Part shown: one piece after another, positions 17,194 through 26,558 of the stretch
How positions within the stretch are numbered: the stretch's first letter is position 1
How the letters are laid out: the number at the start of each line of letters is the position of its first letter
Assembly (NCBI RefSeq): GCF_038069655.2
Contig: NZ_CP150951.2
Span: 868,001-932,000 of the forward strand
DNA from: Yoonia sp. BS5-3
Lineage (GTDB): Bacteria; Pseudomonadota; Alphaproteobacteria; Rhodobacterales; Rhodobacteraceae
DNA length: 64,000 nucleotides
Direction of reading: 5' to 3'
Position numbers and translations under genes: made by a program
The notes under the pieces: generated by a model
What the model was told of the DNA's origin: nothing
Databases searched by the model: none
The model's input: only the letters and a program-made list of their open reading frames with translations

Positions 17194-18218
17194 ATGCGTC
17201 GCTTTCGGCTTTCTAATATCAAGATCCAGATCAGCACTGGGGCCCCAAAGAGGGAGGTGAAAATACCTGCGGGTAAGACCAGCCCACCGGGCAAAGACCC
17301 GGCAATGGCATCGGCGATCAAAGTGACGAGTGCCCCGATCAAACCGGCCGTTAGCAGACTGGGGCGCGGTGCTTTGTTCAAGCCATGCGCGATTGGGCCC
17401 GCAACAAAGGCGACAAAGGGTAATGGTCCCGCCGTCCCAACAGCCACGGCGACCAAGCCCAATGCAAGAATAAGCGAGATGATCCGCGTGATGTTGACTG
17501 AGATACCCAGAACGGTCGCTGTGTCTTCGCCCAATGCGAGCCGCGCAAGATGAAATTGGCGCCAAAAGGCCAAAGGCCCCAAAATAAGCAGCCCGATCCA
17601 GACAAGCGTAACATCGTTCCAATCCCGCGCCTCTAAGGAGCCGACCAACCATTTAGCGATCTCGGCGGCGCGCGTTATGTCGAACGAGGTCATCAGTAAG
17701 TCATTGAAAACGCTGACTGTCATGCTGACGCCAATGCCGATCAAAACCAGCTGCCCCGGCGCAATGGATTTGTTCCAACTGAGTGCCATCACCGCCGTCG
17801 CAACAACGATCCCACCGAACATCGCCCCCAGAAAGACAACGCCTGCCGAACCCGTCAGAATGACTGCGGCAATCGCGCCGGTACTTGCGCCTGCGCTAAA
17901 GCCAATAATATCGGGCGATGCCAGCGGGTTGCGTAAAACGGTTTGTATCATCTCGCCCGCAAGACCAAAGGCCAGCCCGACCCCGATTGCCACCAGCACT
18001 CTGGGCGCGCGGTGATCCAGAATGATCATACTGGTGATCGGATCAGCCTGGCCCTGAACAGCCGCGAAGACGTCTGAAATGGACACGGGGTAGCTTCCGC
18101 CCACCAGCTTTTGAAACGCGATCAAAAGGATCGCGAGCACGAGGCTTATATTGATCAAAACCAGCCGCCGCGGCGGACGGGCAGATAGAGGCCCCAATTT
18201 GATTGCTATGGTGGTCAT
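17190..18218 (-). CDS. FecCD-family iron-siderophore permease (second subunit)
   Basis: Inner-membrane permease of 342 residues starting MTTIAIKLGPLSARP at 18218, overlapping the upstream permease stop as ATGA. It has about nine to ten hydrophobic helices and the FecCD motifs LRNPLASPDIIGFSAGASTG and the cytoplasmic coupling Gly/Pro-rich TAGPLPFVAFVAGPIAH. The pair of permeases is expected to form a heterodimer as in FepDG. Overlaps on both sides indicate tight translational coupling. Confidence 0.93.
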   Translation of the reverse strand: MTTIAIKLGPLSARPPRRLVLINISLVLAILLIAFQKLVGGSYPVSISDVFAAVQGQADPITSMIILDHRAPRVLVAIGVGLAFGLAGEMIQTVLRNPLASPDIIGFSAGASTGAIAAVILTGSAGVVFLGAMFGGIVVATAVMALSWNKSIAPGQLVLIGIGVSMTVSVFNDLLMTSFDITRAAEIAKWLVGSLEARDWNDVTLVWIGLLILGPLAFWRQFHLARLALGEDTATVLGISVNITRIISLILALGLVAVAVGTAGPLPFVAFVAGPIAHGLNKAPRPSLLTAGLIGALVTLIADAIAGSLPGGLVLPAGIFTSLFGAPVLIWILILESRKRRI

Positions 18219-19225
18219 ACCGCGGCCCTCCACCTTGTCTTGACCAAGACAACCAAGGTTGGCCCACCTATGAGTGCGATCAAAACCCCTGCTTCAACCT
18301 CTCGCCCGGTCCAGATGACACGGCCCAAGACATCGGCAGTTATCGCCAGCAACGCGCCTGCCAAAGCAGACGCCATGACCAATCTGGGCACGCTGCCCCC
18401 AACAAAGGGACGGACAAGATGAGGCACGATAAGACCGATAAAGGCAATAGGACCGGCAAGTGACACGGTCGTGCCGCACAGTAAAACGACTGATACGACA
18501 CATAGCAAACGAACCAACCAGACCTTAACGCCAAGGGCGGCTGCGGCCTCTTCGCCTAAAACCAGCGGCCCCAGCATTCCGGCAGTCAGGAACGCCAGTG
18601 GAAACCCGATAAAGTAAGCTGGCAACACGGCCATCAGATCGGTCGACGATATGCCGGTGAATCCCCCCAGCGCCCAGAACCGAAACACATCCAACGACTC
18701 GCGGCTGAGGATGAGAATTGCCCAAGTCAACGACACAAACAGCGCGTTCAAAGCAGCGCCGGCCAATAAAAGCCGCGTCGGATCAGGCCCGTTTCGTCCA
18801 GCAGCCCCGCCCAAAAACAAAACCACTGCTGCAGCAATCGCACACCCTATAAGAGCAGGTGCAATCAACGCCTGCTGCAACGTCAGTCCAAGACCCCAGA
18901 TTGAAATGACGACGCCAATCGCGGCCCCGCCGTTAATGCCCAAAAGACCAGGATCGGCCAATGGATTGCGGGTCATGGTCTGCATCAATGCGCCAGCAAC
19001 ACCAAGCGCCGCGCCGCCAAGGCACGCTGTCAGCGCCCTTGGCAACCGCAATTGAAGGATCGTCACGTGATCGGGGTCATTGGCGTCAAAGGCGCTAAGC
19101 GCTGCAAAGACCGTATGCCAGCTGATGTCGCGCAGACCAAGTCGTAGCGACAGCAAAACCAGCAACATGCCAACAACCAGGCTAAGGGTCATCTTCAGGG
19201 TAAATCGCAAAGCAAGTTGTTTCAT
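18215..19225 (-). CDS. FecCD-family iron-siderophore permease (first subunit)
   Basis: Inner-membrane permease of 336 residues from the ATG at 19225 (MKQLALRFTLKMTLSLVV), overlapping the binding-protein stop codon. FecCD motifs are MTRNPLADPGLLGINGGAAI near residue 95 and LAGPIAFIGLIVPHLVRP near 270. It has about ten membrane helices. Partner of the next permease gene. Confidence 0.93.
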   Translation of the reverse strand: MKQLALRFTLKMTLSLVVGMLLVLLSLRLGLRDISWHTVFAALSAFDANDPDHVTILQLRLPRALTACLGGAALGVAGALMQTMTRNPLADPGLLGINGGAAIGVVISIWGLGLTLQQALIAPALIGCAIAAAVVLFLGGAAGRNGPDPTRLLLAGAALNALFVSLTWAILILSRESLDVFRFWALGGFTGISSTDLMAVLPAYFIGFPLAFLTAGMLGPLVLGEEAAAALGVKVWLVRLLCVVSVVLLCGTTVSLAGPIAFIGLIVPHLVRPFVGGSVPRLVMASALAGALLAITADVLGRVIWTGREVEAGVLIALIGGPTLVVLVKTRWRAAV

Positions 19226-20202
19226 TGCGTCGGGCCCGCCATCGCCTCGGCCCAACCGGGGACCTGTGTTGACAGATCGCCATCAATTGCTGCGTCGATA
19301 AGTGGAACCAAACGGTCAAGTGCATAGGGTAGCGACAGTGGGCTTGAATGATTTAAGGCAGCTGTCAGATCATAGTCGGCGAATACCTCGCGGCCCTCGC
19401 GAACAGCCCGCATGCTCGATCGCAGCGGGATGGCAGACAGCGCGGCGTTTAGATTGGGGCTGTGTGCCCAGATCAACACATCGGTGTCGATCGCGGCGAT
19501 CGCTTCGTCCGGGATCCTGATGAAATTTGGATCAAAGCCCGCCATGGCGTCCACAGCGGGTGGCAGTTGCAAGCCGATATCCTTCAAAAACCGACCGCGC
19601 AGATCAGAAGATCCGAACGCGCTCACGCGCGATGGCAACACCATAACGGCTGTTTTGTCATGCCACTCCGGGAAAGCAGACTGCACACGCTCAAAGCGGG
19701 CTTCTAGCGCGGCAATGACCTCGCTGGCCTGATCTTCCTTGTCCAGCGCGATCCCAAGCTGTGCTGTCATGTCTTGCCAAGAGGCACTGAACGCAGAGGC
19801 ACCGGCAGGATGCGGCACGGTTGGGGCGATCTGTGACAGCAGCCGATACTCGGCCTCGGTCATGCCGGACCATTGACCAACGATCAGGTCAGGTGAAAGC
19901 AGCGCAATTTGTTCGATATCGATCCCGCCATAAAGCAATACCGGCTCGGCATCACCCAGCGCCTCTTCGGCCCAGGGCCAGACACCGAATTCACCAGTGC
20001 CGTACCAATATCGCAGGGCAATCGGACGGGTGCCCAAAGCAAGCAAGAAGTCATGTCCAATGTAGGAAAGCGACACAACACGTTGGGGGGTGCCGCTGAT
20101 TTCTGTCGTTCCGTAAGCATGATCAATCTGACGCGCATCAGCCAAAGCGGCCGATGCGGAGCAGAACAAGATCATAAATGCCGAAACAAGGCCAATGCGC
20201 AT
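19222..20202 (-). CDS. Periplasmic iron-siderophore-binding protein
   Basis: Class III (FhuD/FepB-type) substrate-binding protein of 326 residues. The N-terminal signal peptide ends near ASAALADA. The protein then shows the PeripBP-2 start QRVVSLSYIGHDFLLALG, an LLSPDLIVGQWSGMTEAEY segment and a C-terminal IAAIDTDVLIWAHSP stretch. No lipobox Cys is present, so it should be soluble in the periplasm. Its ATG directly abuts the stop of the receptor gene (zero spacing), and its stop overlaps the permease start, so receptor and transporter are translated from one message. Confidence 0.92.
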   Translation of the reverse strand: MRIGLVSAFMILFCSASAALADARQIDHAYGTTEISGTPQRVVSLSYIGHDFLLALGTRPIALRYWYGTGEFGVWPWAEEALGDAEPVLLYGGIDIEQIALLSPDLIVGQWSGMTEAEYRLLSQIAPTVPHPAGASAFSASWQDMTAQLGIALDKEDQASEVIAALEARFERVQSAFPEWHDKTAVMVLPSRVSAFGSSDLRGRFLKDIGLQLPPAVDAMAGFDPNFIRIPDEAIAAIDTDVLIWAHSPNLNAALSAIPLRSSMRAVREGREVFADYDLTAALNHSSPLSLPYALDRLVPLIDAAIDGDLSTQVPGWAEAMAGPTQ

Positions 20203-22422
20203 TTAGAACGTCCGACGTGCGGTCAGGCTGATCTCGCGACCTTCGCCGTAAACGCAGCCGCCCGAGAAGCTGTCCAGCGCGTTTCCGAACAACGCAGGGT
20301 TGGCATGACAATATCCGACATATTCCTTATCGGCCAAGTTCCGGGCGGCGGCGGTAAATGTCCAATCATCGACACCATACGAAATTGAGCCATCAACAAG
20401 CGTGACAGCTTCCATTTCGTACGTATTCGCGGCGTCCGAGAAGCGCTCTCCGGAATGGCGTAGACCCAAACCAACAGACAGACCGTCAATCTGCTGCAGC
20501 TCATATTGTGCAAACAAGCCAGCAGCAAATTCAGGGACCCGTGCAACGTCATTGCCTTCATAGAACGTATCTTCGGTCACTTCGGCATCGGTGTAAGTGG
20601 CACTGCCAAAAAGACTCAGACCATTTCCAAAATCATGCGTCACTTCGATTTCAAGACCTTTAGAGCGGACCTCACCGATTTGCTCGACGAACCGTGTGTC
20701 TGTCTGGTCTGTCACCAATACATCGCTTTTTGTGATGTCGAAATAGGCAATATTTGTGGCTGTAGCACCATTTGCAGAAGCAAATTTTAAACCCGCTTCA
20801 AATGATAGCCCGCGTTCGACCTCCAAGGCACTACCATCTTCGGTCACACCGTCCAGCGGAAGGCTAAAGGAGTTAGACACAGCACCATAGGCCAGCACAT
20901 CAGGGGTTACCCGATATCCCAATGCAAGATTTGCAGATGTAACGCTGTCCTCGATTTCATAACCAAACTCAGTGACTGTTGTATCCAAGCCGGTATTAAA
21001 ACCATCGATTTCATAATCTACAAAGTCCTGACGAATACCCCCCGACAGAACAGCCTGGCCGCCAAAATCCGCGCGCCCATTCAGATAAACACCGGTCTGT
21101 TGTAATTCGACCTGACGGCTGTTCGGCAGATCAGTTGGAAGACTACCGGCCAAGTAAGTTGTGACCTCACCAGTCAGTAGATTTCGCTCGCCGGTATATC
21201 CAAGACTGGAGTCGATATCACTACTCAGTGTGAAGTGATCGACACCGGCAATGATCTGACCATCGACATTTGCCGTGGAAAATTCATAGCTCAGCGCATT
21301 GTCGGCGCTAAATTGTTCCGTCGTTTGATCAACCGTAAATTTGGTCATGATGCCGGTATCCACATCACTGGGATCACCAACCGGCGCTCCCAAAATGTAG
21401 CTTATATTGACAAAAGCAGTGGCGTATTCCGTATCCATATCCCAATCATTTTGGGATGCGCGGGCACGGCTGATCAGGCTCAACTGATTTGTGAAATAAT
21501 GCTCTAGCTCATAGCCGACATAGTTTTGCTGGGTTTCGATATCATTGGCGTCTGGATTCGCAGTATAAAGGTCACGGTCCCAGGTGCCGTTGGCGTTGTC
21601 TTGATAGGATCCATACTCGGGCACGTTGATGTAAACATCCCCGACCTGATCCTCTTGATACTGGCCGTAGAACGTGACGCTGGTGTCATCTGACGCCTCA
21701 TAGGTCAGCGAGGGCGCGATATATATTCTGCCCGTTTCCACTTCGTCATAGTTGGTTCCAAACTGATTGAACAACGCGACCAAACGATAGGCCACGGCGT
21801 CCGAAACGGGGCCAGTTGTATCCACAGCCACTTCACCGCCACCGTCTGATTTGGTTGTCAAACGCGCCTCACCACCTTGGGTGAATTCAGGCCGTTTTGA
21901 AACGCCATTGATCAAACCACCGGGTTGATTGGCGCCATACAAATCCGAGGTTGGGCCGCGCAAAATATTGATACTTTCCAAGCCAAACGTCTCAGTCCGC
22001 CACGCCGCGAAATCGACGGCGCGCAGCGGCAATGCATCGCGATATTTACCGCTTTGCTGGACTTCAAAACCGCGCAACGAGAATTCGTCATAACGATCAT
22101 CCCGGCCATATGTTTCGGTCGAAATACCTGGGCTGTAAGACGCCGCTTCCTCCAAGGTACGGGCACCCTGGGCTTCAAACAATTCGCTGGGCAATATGGT
22201 CACTGAGCGCGGTAGATCCTCGGGGTTCACCGGCAGGCGCGATCCAGCTGTGTTCGCAGCTTCCACACCTGTGACAGCTTCGCCGCCGTCATTGATCGCT
22301 TGCAAGACGATTGTACCAAGGAAAACGTCTCCGGTCTCATCGGTTGTTTGCGCCAGTGCGCCGACCGGCACAAGACAGGTCGACGCTGCAAGCGCCAGTT
22401 TCAAATCAAGAAATTTGGACAT
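20203..22422 (-). CDS. TonB-dependent siderophore receptor
   Basis: Outer-membrane receptor of 739 residues. Signal peptide with ALAQ cleavage near residue 25; plug domain with LPRSVTILPSELFEAQGART and ILRGPTSDLYGANQPGGLIN, typical of FhuA/FoxA-like hydroxamate receptors; then a 22-strand barrel region rich in alternating aromatic residues ending with a terminal Phe (TARRTF). A C-terminal FxGGCVYGEGREI stretch carries a Cys pair. It heads the uptake operon. The ligand class is inferred from the family and not from a binding motif. Confidence 0.94.
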   Translation of the reverse strand: MSKFLDLKLALAASTCLVPVGALAQTTDETGDVFLGTIVLQAINDGGEAVTGVEAANTAGSRLPVNPEDLPRSVTILPSELFEAQGARTLEEAASYSPGISTETYGRDDRYDEFSLRGFEVQQSGKYRDALPLRAVDFAAWRTETFGLESINILRGPTSDLYGANQPGGLINGVSKRPEFTQGGEARLTTKSDGGGEVAVDTTGPVSDAVAYRLVALFNQFGTNYDEVETGRIYIAPSLTYEASDDTSVTFYGQYQEDQVGDVYINVPEYGSYQDNANGTWDRDLYTANPDANDIETQQNYVGYELEHYFTNQLSLISRARASQNDWDMDTEYATAFVNISYILGAPVGDPSDVDTGIMTKFTVDQTTEQFSADNALSYEFSTANVDGQIIAGVDHFTLSSDIDSSLGYTGERNLLTGEVTTYLAGSLPTDLPNSRQVELQQTGVYLNGRADFGGQAVLSGGIRQDFVDYEIDGFNTGLDTTVTEFGYEIEDSVTSANLALGYRVTPDVLAYGAVSNSFSLPLDGVTEDGSALEVERGLSFEAGLKFASANGATATNIAYFDITKSDVLVTDQTDTRFVEQIGEVRSKGLEIEVTHDFGNGLSLFGSATYTDAEVTEDTFYEGNDVARVPEFAAGLFAQYELQQIDGLSVGLGLRHSGERFSDAANTYEMEAVTLVDGSISYGVDDWTFTAAARNLADKEYVGYCHANPALFGNALDSFSGGCVYGEGREISLTARRTF

Positions 22423-22520
22423 GTAACGATGTTCCTACGCTGAAAGGAGCGCCAAAGCGTCCTGCGGTATCATTCATATGGCTGGGAAGGGGATACTCAC
22501 CTGGCGGGTTTGGCGCGGTC

Positions 22521-22546
22521 GATAATATGAACTTTTTTTCACGTCA
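22521..22546 (-). promoter_or_regulatory. Possible promoter of the siderophore operon
   Basis: About 100 bp upstream of the receptor start the minus strand has TTGACG, an A-tract and TATTAT, but with a spacing shorter than ideal. It is the only A/T-rich promoter-like patch in the leader. I do not see a convincing Fur or iron-rhodo box. Confidence 0.25.
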
Positions 22547-22794
22547 ACTTAAAATCAGTCGACTGAACTGCACAGCAAAGTGATTTGGGAACTATAAGCG
22601 CTCATTGGTACTCGCCCCTTTGATCAGGTTGTTGATCCTGATAAGGACGCGGATAGTGATCACGGATGTAACGCTGGGGCACCAAAAGACAGGGCGCGGG
22701 CGTCCAGTCACTCATTTTGCAGGGTGCGTTAGAGGCGGGTCGGAGAAGCCGCCGCACAATTCATTACACAAAATCAAAAATATGGAGGATATTT

Positions 22795-22881
22795 TGGTGC
22801 CCAGGAGAGGACTCGAACCTCCACGTCCATACAGACACTAGCACCTGAAGCTAGCGCGTCTACCAATTCCGCCACCTGGGC
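22795..22881 (-). tRNA. tRNA-Leu (anticodon CAG)
   Basis: The minus strand folds as a class II tRNA: acceptor GCCCAGG pairs with CCTGGGC, the D-arm contains GGTAGAC, the anticodon loop is CTTCAGG (anticodon CAG, decodes CTG), there is a long variable arm, the T-loop is GGTTCGAGTCC and an encoded CCA ends at 22795. The variable arm fits tRNA-Leu. It stands alone, upstream of the divergent NDUFA9-like gene. Confidence 0.96.
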
Positions 22882-23033
22882 AGGTGTCGTGAGGCCGCGA
22901 TGTAAGCGGGGTTTGTGTTCGTGTCAATCCGATTCCGCGGGAAATCGTCGCGGTTGATGTAATCACCTGCTTTGCGCTTGTCTGGTGGGGGGCGGGCAGG
23001 TACACCAAGGCCGGTATCGAAAGAGGTGCAGCC

Positions 23034-24014
23034 ATGTCTCAGCTAGTTACAATCTTCGGCGGTTCCGGCTTTGTCGGGCGTTATATTGCCCGCCGTATGG
23101 CCAAAGAAGGTTGGCGCGTGCGTGTCGCGGTGCGCAACGTGAATGAGGCCATGTTTGTGCGCCCTTACGGTGTCGTTGGACAGGTCGAGCCTGTGTTTTG
23201 CAATATCCGCGATGACGCGAGTGTTGCTGCTGTCACCGATGGTGCAGATGTGGTCGTCAATTGCGTCGGCGTTCTTGATGAGACCGGCAAAAATACATTT
23301 GATGCGGTGCAGGCCGAAGGGGCAACACGGATTGCCCGGATCGCCGCGCAGATGGAGATCAACCGGATGGTGCATATCTCGGCCATTGGCGCAAATCCCG
23401 CCGCCGAGAGCGCATATGCGCAGACCAAAGCCGAAGGTGAGGCTGGCGTCCTGGCACATCAGCCCGATGCAGTTATCCTGCGCCCCTCGATCATTTTTGG
23501 GCATGAAGATCAATTCTTTAACCGCTTTGCCGGGATGACCAGATTCGGGCCTGCGCTCCCTGTTGTTGGTGGATCAACCCGGTTTCAGCCGGTTTACGTC
23601 GATGATGTAGCTGCCGCAGCCGTGCAGGGCATTTTGGGGCACGCGAAACCCGGACTGTATGAGCTTGGCGGGCCGGATGTACTGACCTTCCGCGAAATGA
23701 TGCAAAAGATGCTTGGCGTGATCCGCAAACGCCGCATGATCATCAACATCCCGTTTTGGGCGGCGGGTATCATGGCCTCATGCTTTGGCATTGCGCGCGC
23801 ATTGTCTTTTGGGCTGATCAAAGGGCCATTGACCAAGGATCAGGTGATCAATCTTGCCGTTGATAACGTCGTGGCCGACGGCGCTAAGGGATTTGGCGAC
23901 CTTGGCATAACCCCAACCGCGATGGACGTTGTACTGCCCGACTACCTGTGGCGCTTCCGCCCGTCTGGCCAGTATGACGCAATCAAAGAATCGGCCAAGA
24001 ACCTGAAAGCTTAA
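23034..24014 (+). CDS. Complex I NDUFA9-family NAD(P)-binding protein
   Basis: Atypical (extended) short-chain dehydrogenase family protein of 326 residues. N-terminal Rossmann motif TIFGGSGFVGRYIARRMAKE; then VVNCVGVLDETGKNTFDAVQ, the PSIIFGHEDQFFNRFAGM segment and FQPVYVDDVAAA. Alphaproteobacterial members of this group are relatives of mitochondrial NDUFA9. The catalytic Tyr-x-x-x-Lys occurs as YAQTK near residue 130. Its stop overlaps the convergent uppP stop by 4 bp. A role with complex I or quinone metabolism is inferred from the family only. Confidence 0.85.
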   Translation: MSQLVTIFGGSGFVGRYIARRMAKEGWRVRVAVRNVNEAMFVRPYGVVGQVEPVFCNIRDDASVAAVTDGADVVVNCVGVLDETGKNTFDAVQAEGATRIARIAAQMEINRMVHISAIGANPAAESAYAQTKAEGEAGVLAHQPDAVILRPSIIFGHEDQFFNRFAGMTRFGPALPVVGGSTRFQPVYVDDVAAAAVQGILGHAKPGLYELGGPDVLTFREMMQKMLGVIRKRRMIINIPFWAAGIMASCFGIARALSFGLIKGPLTKDQVINLAVDNVVADGAKGFGDLGITPTAMDVVLPDYLWRFRPSGQYDAIKESAKNLKA

Positions 24015-24814
24015 CTATAGGCGATCCCCAGCAGGATAATGCCAAGCACGACCCTGTAGATCACATAGGGCGTGAAGCTGACGGATTGCAGCAGACGCAT
24101 CATCAGCGTCAAAGCAAGCAGCGCAGCGGCGCAAGACATTGCAACCACAATGGCGATGTCCTTGAGCATACTCGCATCCGCTGTCCCTGCCACGTCAAGC
24201 CCGATCAGCGTGCCCGATGCAATAATCGTCGGGATCGACATCAGCATAGACAGGCGCGCGGCATCGGCTCTTGTGTATCCCAGCATGCGCCCTGCCGTGA
24301 TGGTGATCCCAGAACGTGACGTGCCAGGGATAAGCGCCAACGCCTGCCAGCCGCCCATATAGAGCGCGTCTTTCAACGTCCATTCGTCGGTGGTTTTCAC
24401 CGTTGGTCCTTTTTGGTCGCTCCAATATAGAAGAATGCCAAATCCCAGCATGGTCCAGCCGATCAACGCCATGCTGCGCAAGTGATCTGACAAACCCGTC
24501 AATTTCAGGAATAGTCCGAACAAAATCACCGGGACCGTCGCGATGATCAGACCAAGCGCGAGCGCGGCGCCAGGCGTGTCTGCTTTGCCGCGGATCAACC
24601 GAAGACCGCCGAAAAATGCGATACGCACATCGGCCCAGAAATAGAAGACCACCGCGATCAGCGTCCCGATATGGGCGGCGACGTCGATGATTTGACCCTG
24701 ATCTTCAAGCCCCGTCAAATTGGGCAGCAAAATCAGATGGCCTGACGATGAGATCGGTAAAAACTCGGTCACGCCCTGGATTAATGCAATCAATAGAAGA
24801 GTAAAAAGGCTCAT
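24011..24814 (-). CDS. uppP: Undecaprenyl-diphosphatase
   Basis: Membrane enzyme recycling undecaprenyl pyrophosphate for peptidoglycan synthesis, also called BacA. The 267-residue protein has GVTEFLPISSSGHLILLP near the N-terminus and the second signature ALIPGTSRSGITITAGR, with seven to eight hydrophobic helices. It diverges from gltD across a 220-bp region. Confidence 0.95.
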   Translation of the reverse strand: MSLFTLLLIALIQGVTEFLPISSSGHLILLPNLTGLEDQGQIIDVAAHIGTLIAVVFYFWADVRIAFFGGLRLIRGKADTPGAALALGLIIATVPVILFGLFLKLTGLSDHLRSMALIGWTMLGFGILLYWSDQKGPTVKTTDEWTLKDALYMGGWQALALIPGTSRSGITITAGRMLGYTRADAARLSMLMSIPTIIASGTLIGLDVAGTADASMLKDIAIVVAMSCAAALLALTLMMRLLQSVSFTPYVIYRVVLGIILLGIAYS

Positions 24815-24877
24815 ATCCGCCGCGCTGTTTGATTCGGTGTGATCAACCTAAACCGTTAGGATTCAGGGGGAAGCGCA

Positions 24878-24963
24878 TTTTTAGGTCACGAACCGGACCT
24901 AAAAATCACCAAAAATCATCAAATCCGGATTGATCCAGAGTATCTTTCTGACATATAGGTCAG
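24878..24963. promoter_or_regulatory. Inverted repeats in the uppP-gltD divergent region
   Basis: A perfect 10-bp inverted repeat TTTTTAGGTC / GACCTAAAAA (24878-24887 and 24896-24905, 8-nt gap) and a second CTGAC-6-GTCAG dyad (24948-24963) lie upstream of gltD. The first could be an operator or an attenuator-like hairpin; there is no ORF before it to terminate. Confidence 0.4.
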
Positions 24964-25034
24964 TATTACTGCCTTTTCATTTCCGAAGCAGCGATTTAAA
25001 AGGCGGCTCGCCTCGCCAAACGGGAGAATTAGCC

Positions 25035-26462
25035 ATGGCCGGTCAAAAGATGCTGAAGTTTACCGCCGTTAGCCGTGAGATGCCACAAAAGCGTCCGCCG
25101 AACCTACGTAAAGAAGATTTTGGCGAGATTTACGCAGAGTTCGCACGCGAAAAAGCCGCCGAGCAAGCCAGCCGTTGCAGCCAATGTGGTGTGCCTTACT
25201 GCCAATCCCATTGCCCGCTGCACAATAACATCCCCGATTGGCTGCGCCTGACCGCCGAGGGCCGCCTGCAAGAGGCTTATGAGATCAGCCAAGCGACAAA
25301 CACATTCCCTGAAATCTGCGGTCGCATCTGCCCGCAAGACCGCCTTTGCGAAGGGAACTGCGTGATCGAACAATCTGGCCATGGCACTGTGACCATCGGC
25401 TCGGTTGAAAAATACATCACCGATACGGCCTTTGAAGAAGGCTGGGTCAAACCTATCAAACCACATGCCGAACGCAGCGAAAGCGTAGGTATCATCGGCG
25501 CGGGCCCTGGTGGTCTGGCGGCGGCGGACATGCTGCGCCGTCAGGGCGTACAGGTCACCGTTTACGATCGCTACGATCGCGGCGGCGGCCTGCTGACCTA
25601 TGGTATCCCAGGCTTTAAGCTGGAAAAAGACGTGGTCATGCAGCGTATGGCCCAGCTGGAACAGGGCGGCGTGCAATTTGTCCTGAATTGCAATGTGGGC
25701 GAGGATCTATCTTTCGACGCCATCCGCGGCAAGCATGACGCCGTTCTGATTGCCACAGGTGTCTATAAAACAAGGGATCTACCCGATTCAGGTGCAGATG
25801 GCATCGTTAACGCCATCGATTATCTGACAGCCAGCAACCGCAAAAGCTTTGGCGATGACGTGCCCGAGTTTGAAAGCGGTGAACTGAACGCCGAAGGCAA
25901 GCGCATTGTTGTCATCGGCGGCGGTGATACCGCGATGGACTGTGTCCGCACCGCTATTCGGCAGGGCGCCAGCAGCGTGAAATGCCTATATCGCCGCGAC
26001 CGTGCCAATATGCCCGGCTCGCAGCGTGAAGTGCAAAATGCCGAAGAAGAAGGTGTCGAATTTGTCTGGCTCGCGGCTCCGAATGGGTTTGATGGCGATC
26101 CGGTCACCGGTGTGAAGGTGCAAAAGATGCGCCTTGGTGCGCCGGACGCCACTGGCCGCCAAGCCCCCGAAGTAATCGAGGGCGCAGATTATGTGGAAGA
26201 TGCCGATCTTGTCATCAAAGCTTTGGGTTTTGAACCCGAAGACCTGCCTGCCCTTTGGGGGGTTGAGGGACTTGAAGTGACCCGCTGGGGCACGATCAAG
26301 GCGGATTTCCAAACCGGTGCGACCAGCCTCGAAGGCGTTTACGCCGCCGGGGATATCGTGCGCGGCGCGTCTTTGGTTGTCTGGGCCATCCGTGATGGCC
26401 GCGATGCCTCAACCGCTATCCTGGAATATCTTGGCCAGGCCGCAACCGTCGCGGCAGAGTGA
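25035..26462 (+). CDS. gltD: Glutamate synthase small subunit (NADPH-GOGAT beta)
   Basis: FAD and Fe-S flavoprotein that passes NADPH electrons to GltB. The start MAGQKMLKF at 25035, with GGGAGAA upstream, gives 475 residues, the usual GltD length; longer upstream reading is unsupported. Two Cys-rich clusters (ASRCSQCGVPYCQSHCPLHN and EICGRICPQDRLCEGNC) bind the Fe-S centres, followed by FAD motif IGAGPGGLAAADML, NADPH motif VIGGGDTAMDC and the final AAGDIVRGASLVVWAIRDGR. The partner gltB starts 1.86 kb downstream in the same direction after three other genes. Confidence 0.95.
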   Translation: MAGQKMLKFTAVSREMPQKRPPNLRKEDFGEIYAEFAREKAAEQASRCSQCGVPYCQSHCPLHNNIPDWLRLTAEGRLQEAYEISQATNTFPEICGRICPQDRLCEGNCVIEQSGHGTVTIGSVEKYITDTAFEEGWVKPIKPHAERSESVGIIGAGPGGLAAADMLRRQGVQVTVYDRYDRGGGLLTYGIPGFKLEKDVVMQRMAQLEQGGVQFVLNCNVGEDLSFDAIRGKHDAVLIATGVYKTRDLPDSGADGIVNAIDYLTASNRKSFGDDVPEFESGELNAEGKRIVVIGGGDTAMDCVRTAIRQGASSVKCLYRRDRANMPGSQREVQNAEEEGVEFVWLAAPNGFDGDPVTGVKVQKMRLGAPDATGRQAPEVIEGADYVEDADLVIKALGFEPEDLPALWGVEGLEVTRWGTIKADFQTGATSLEGVYAAGDIVRGASLVVWAIRDGRDASTAILEYLGQAATVAAE

Positions 26463-26479
26463 TATTTTCCGCGTACAGA

Positions 26480-26502
26480 ACCTGTACATACACTGTACAT
26501 AC
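26480..26502. repeat. Tandem CTGTACATAC repeat
   Basis: Two direct copies of CTGTACATAC separated by one base (about 26480-26500), preceded by a third GTAC, lie between gltD and the secreted protein gene. The TGTACA cores are palindromic and could be binding sites for a regulator. Confidence 0.4.
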
Positions 26503-26558
26503 GCGCCGCAAACCGTCTGAATGCCTACGTCAACACCACTGACCTGAAGGGTTAAGAA

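Noticed and set aside
22423..22520. Fur box upstream of the siderophore operon
   Set aside because: No 19-bp GATAATGAT-like dyad is seen; regulation by iron is expected but not shown by the sequence.
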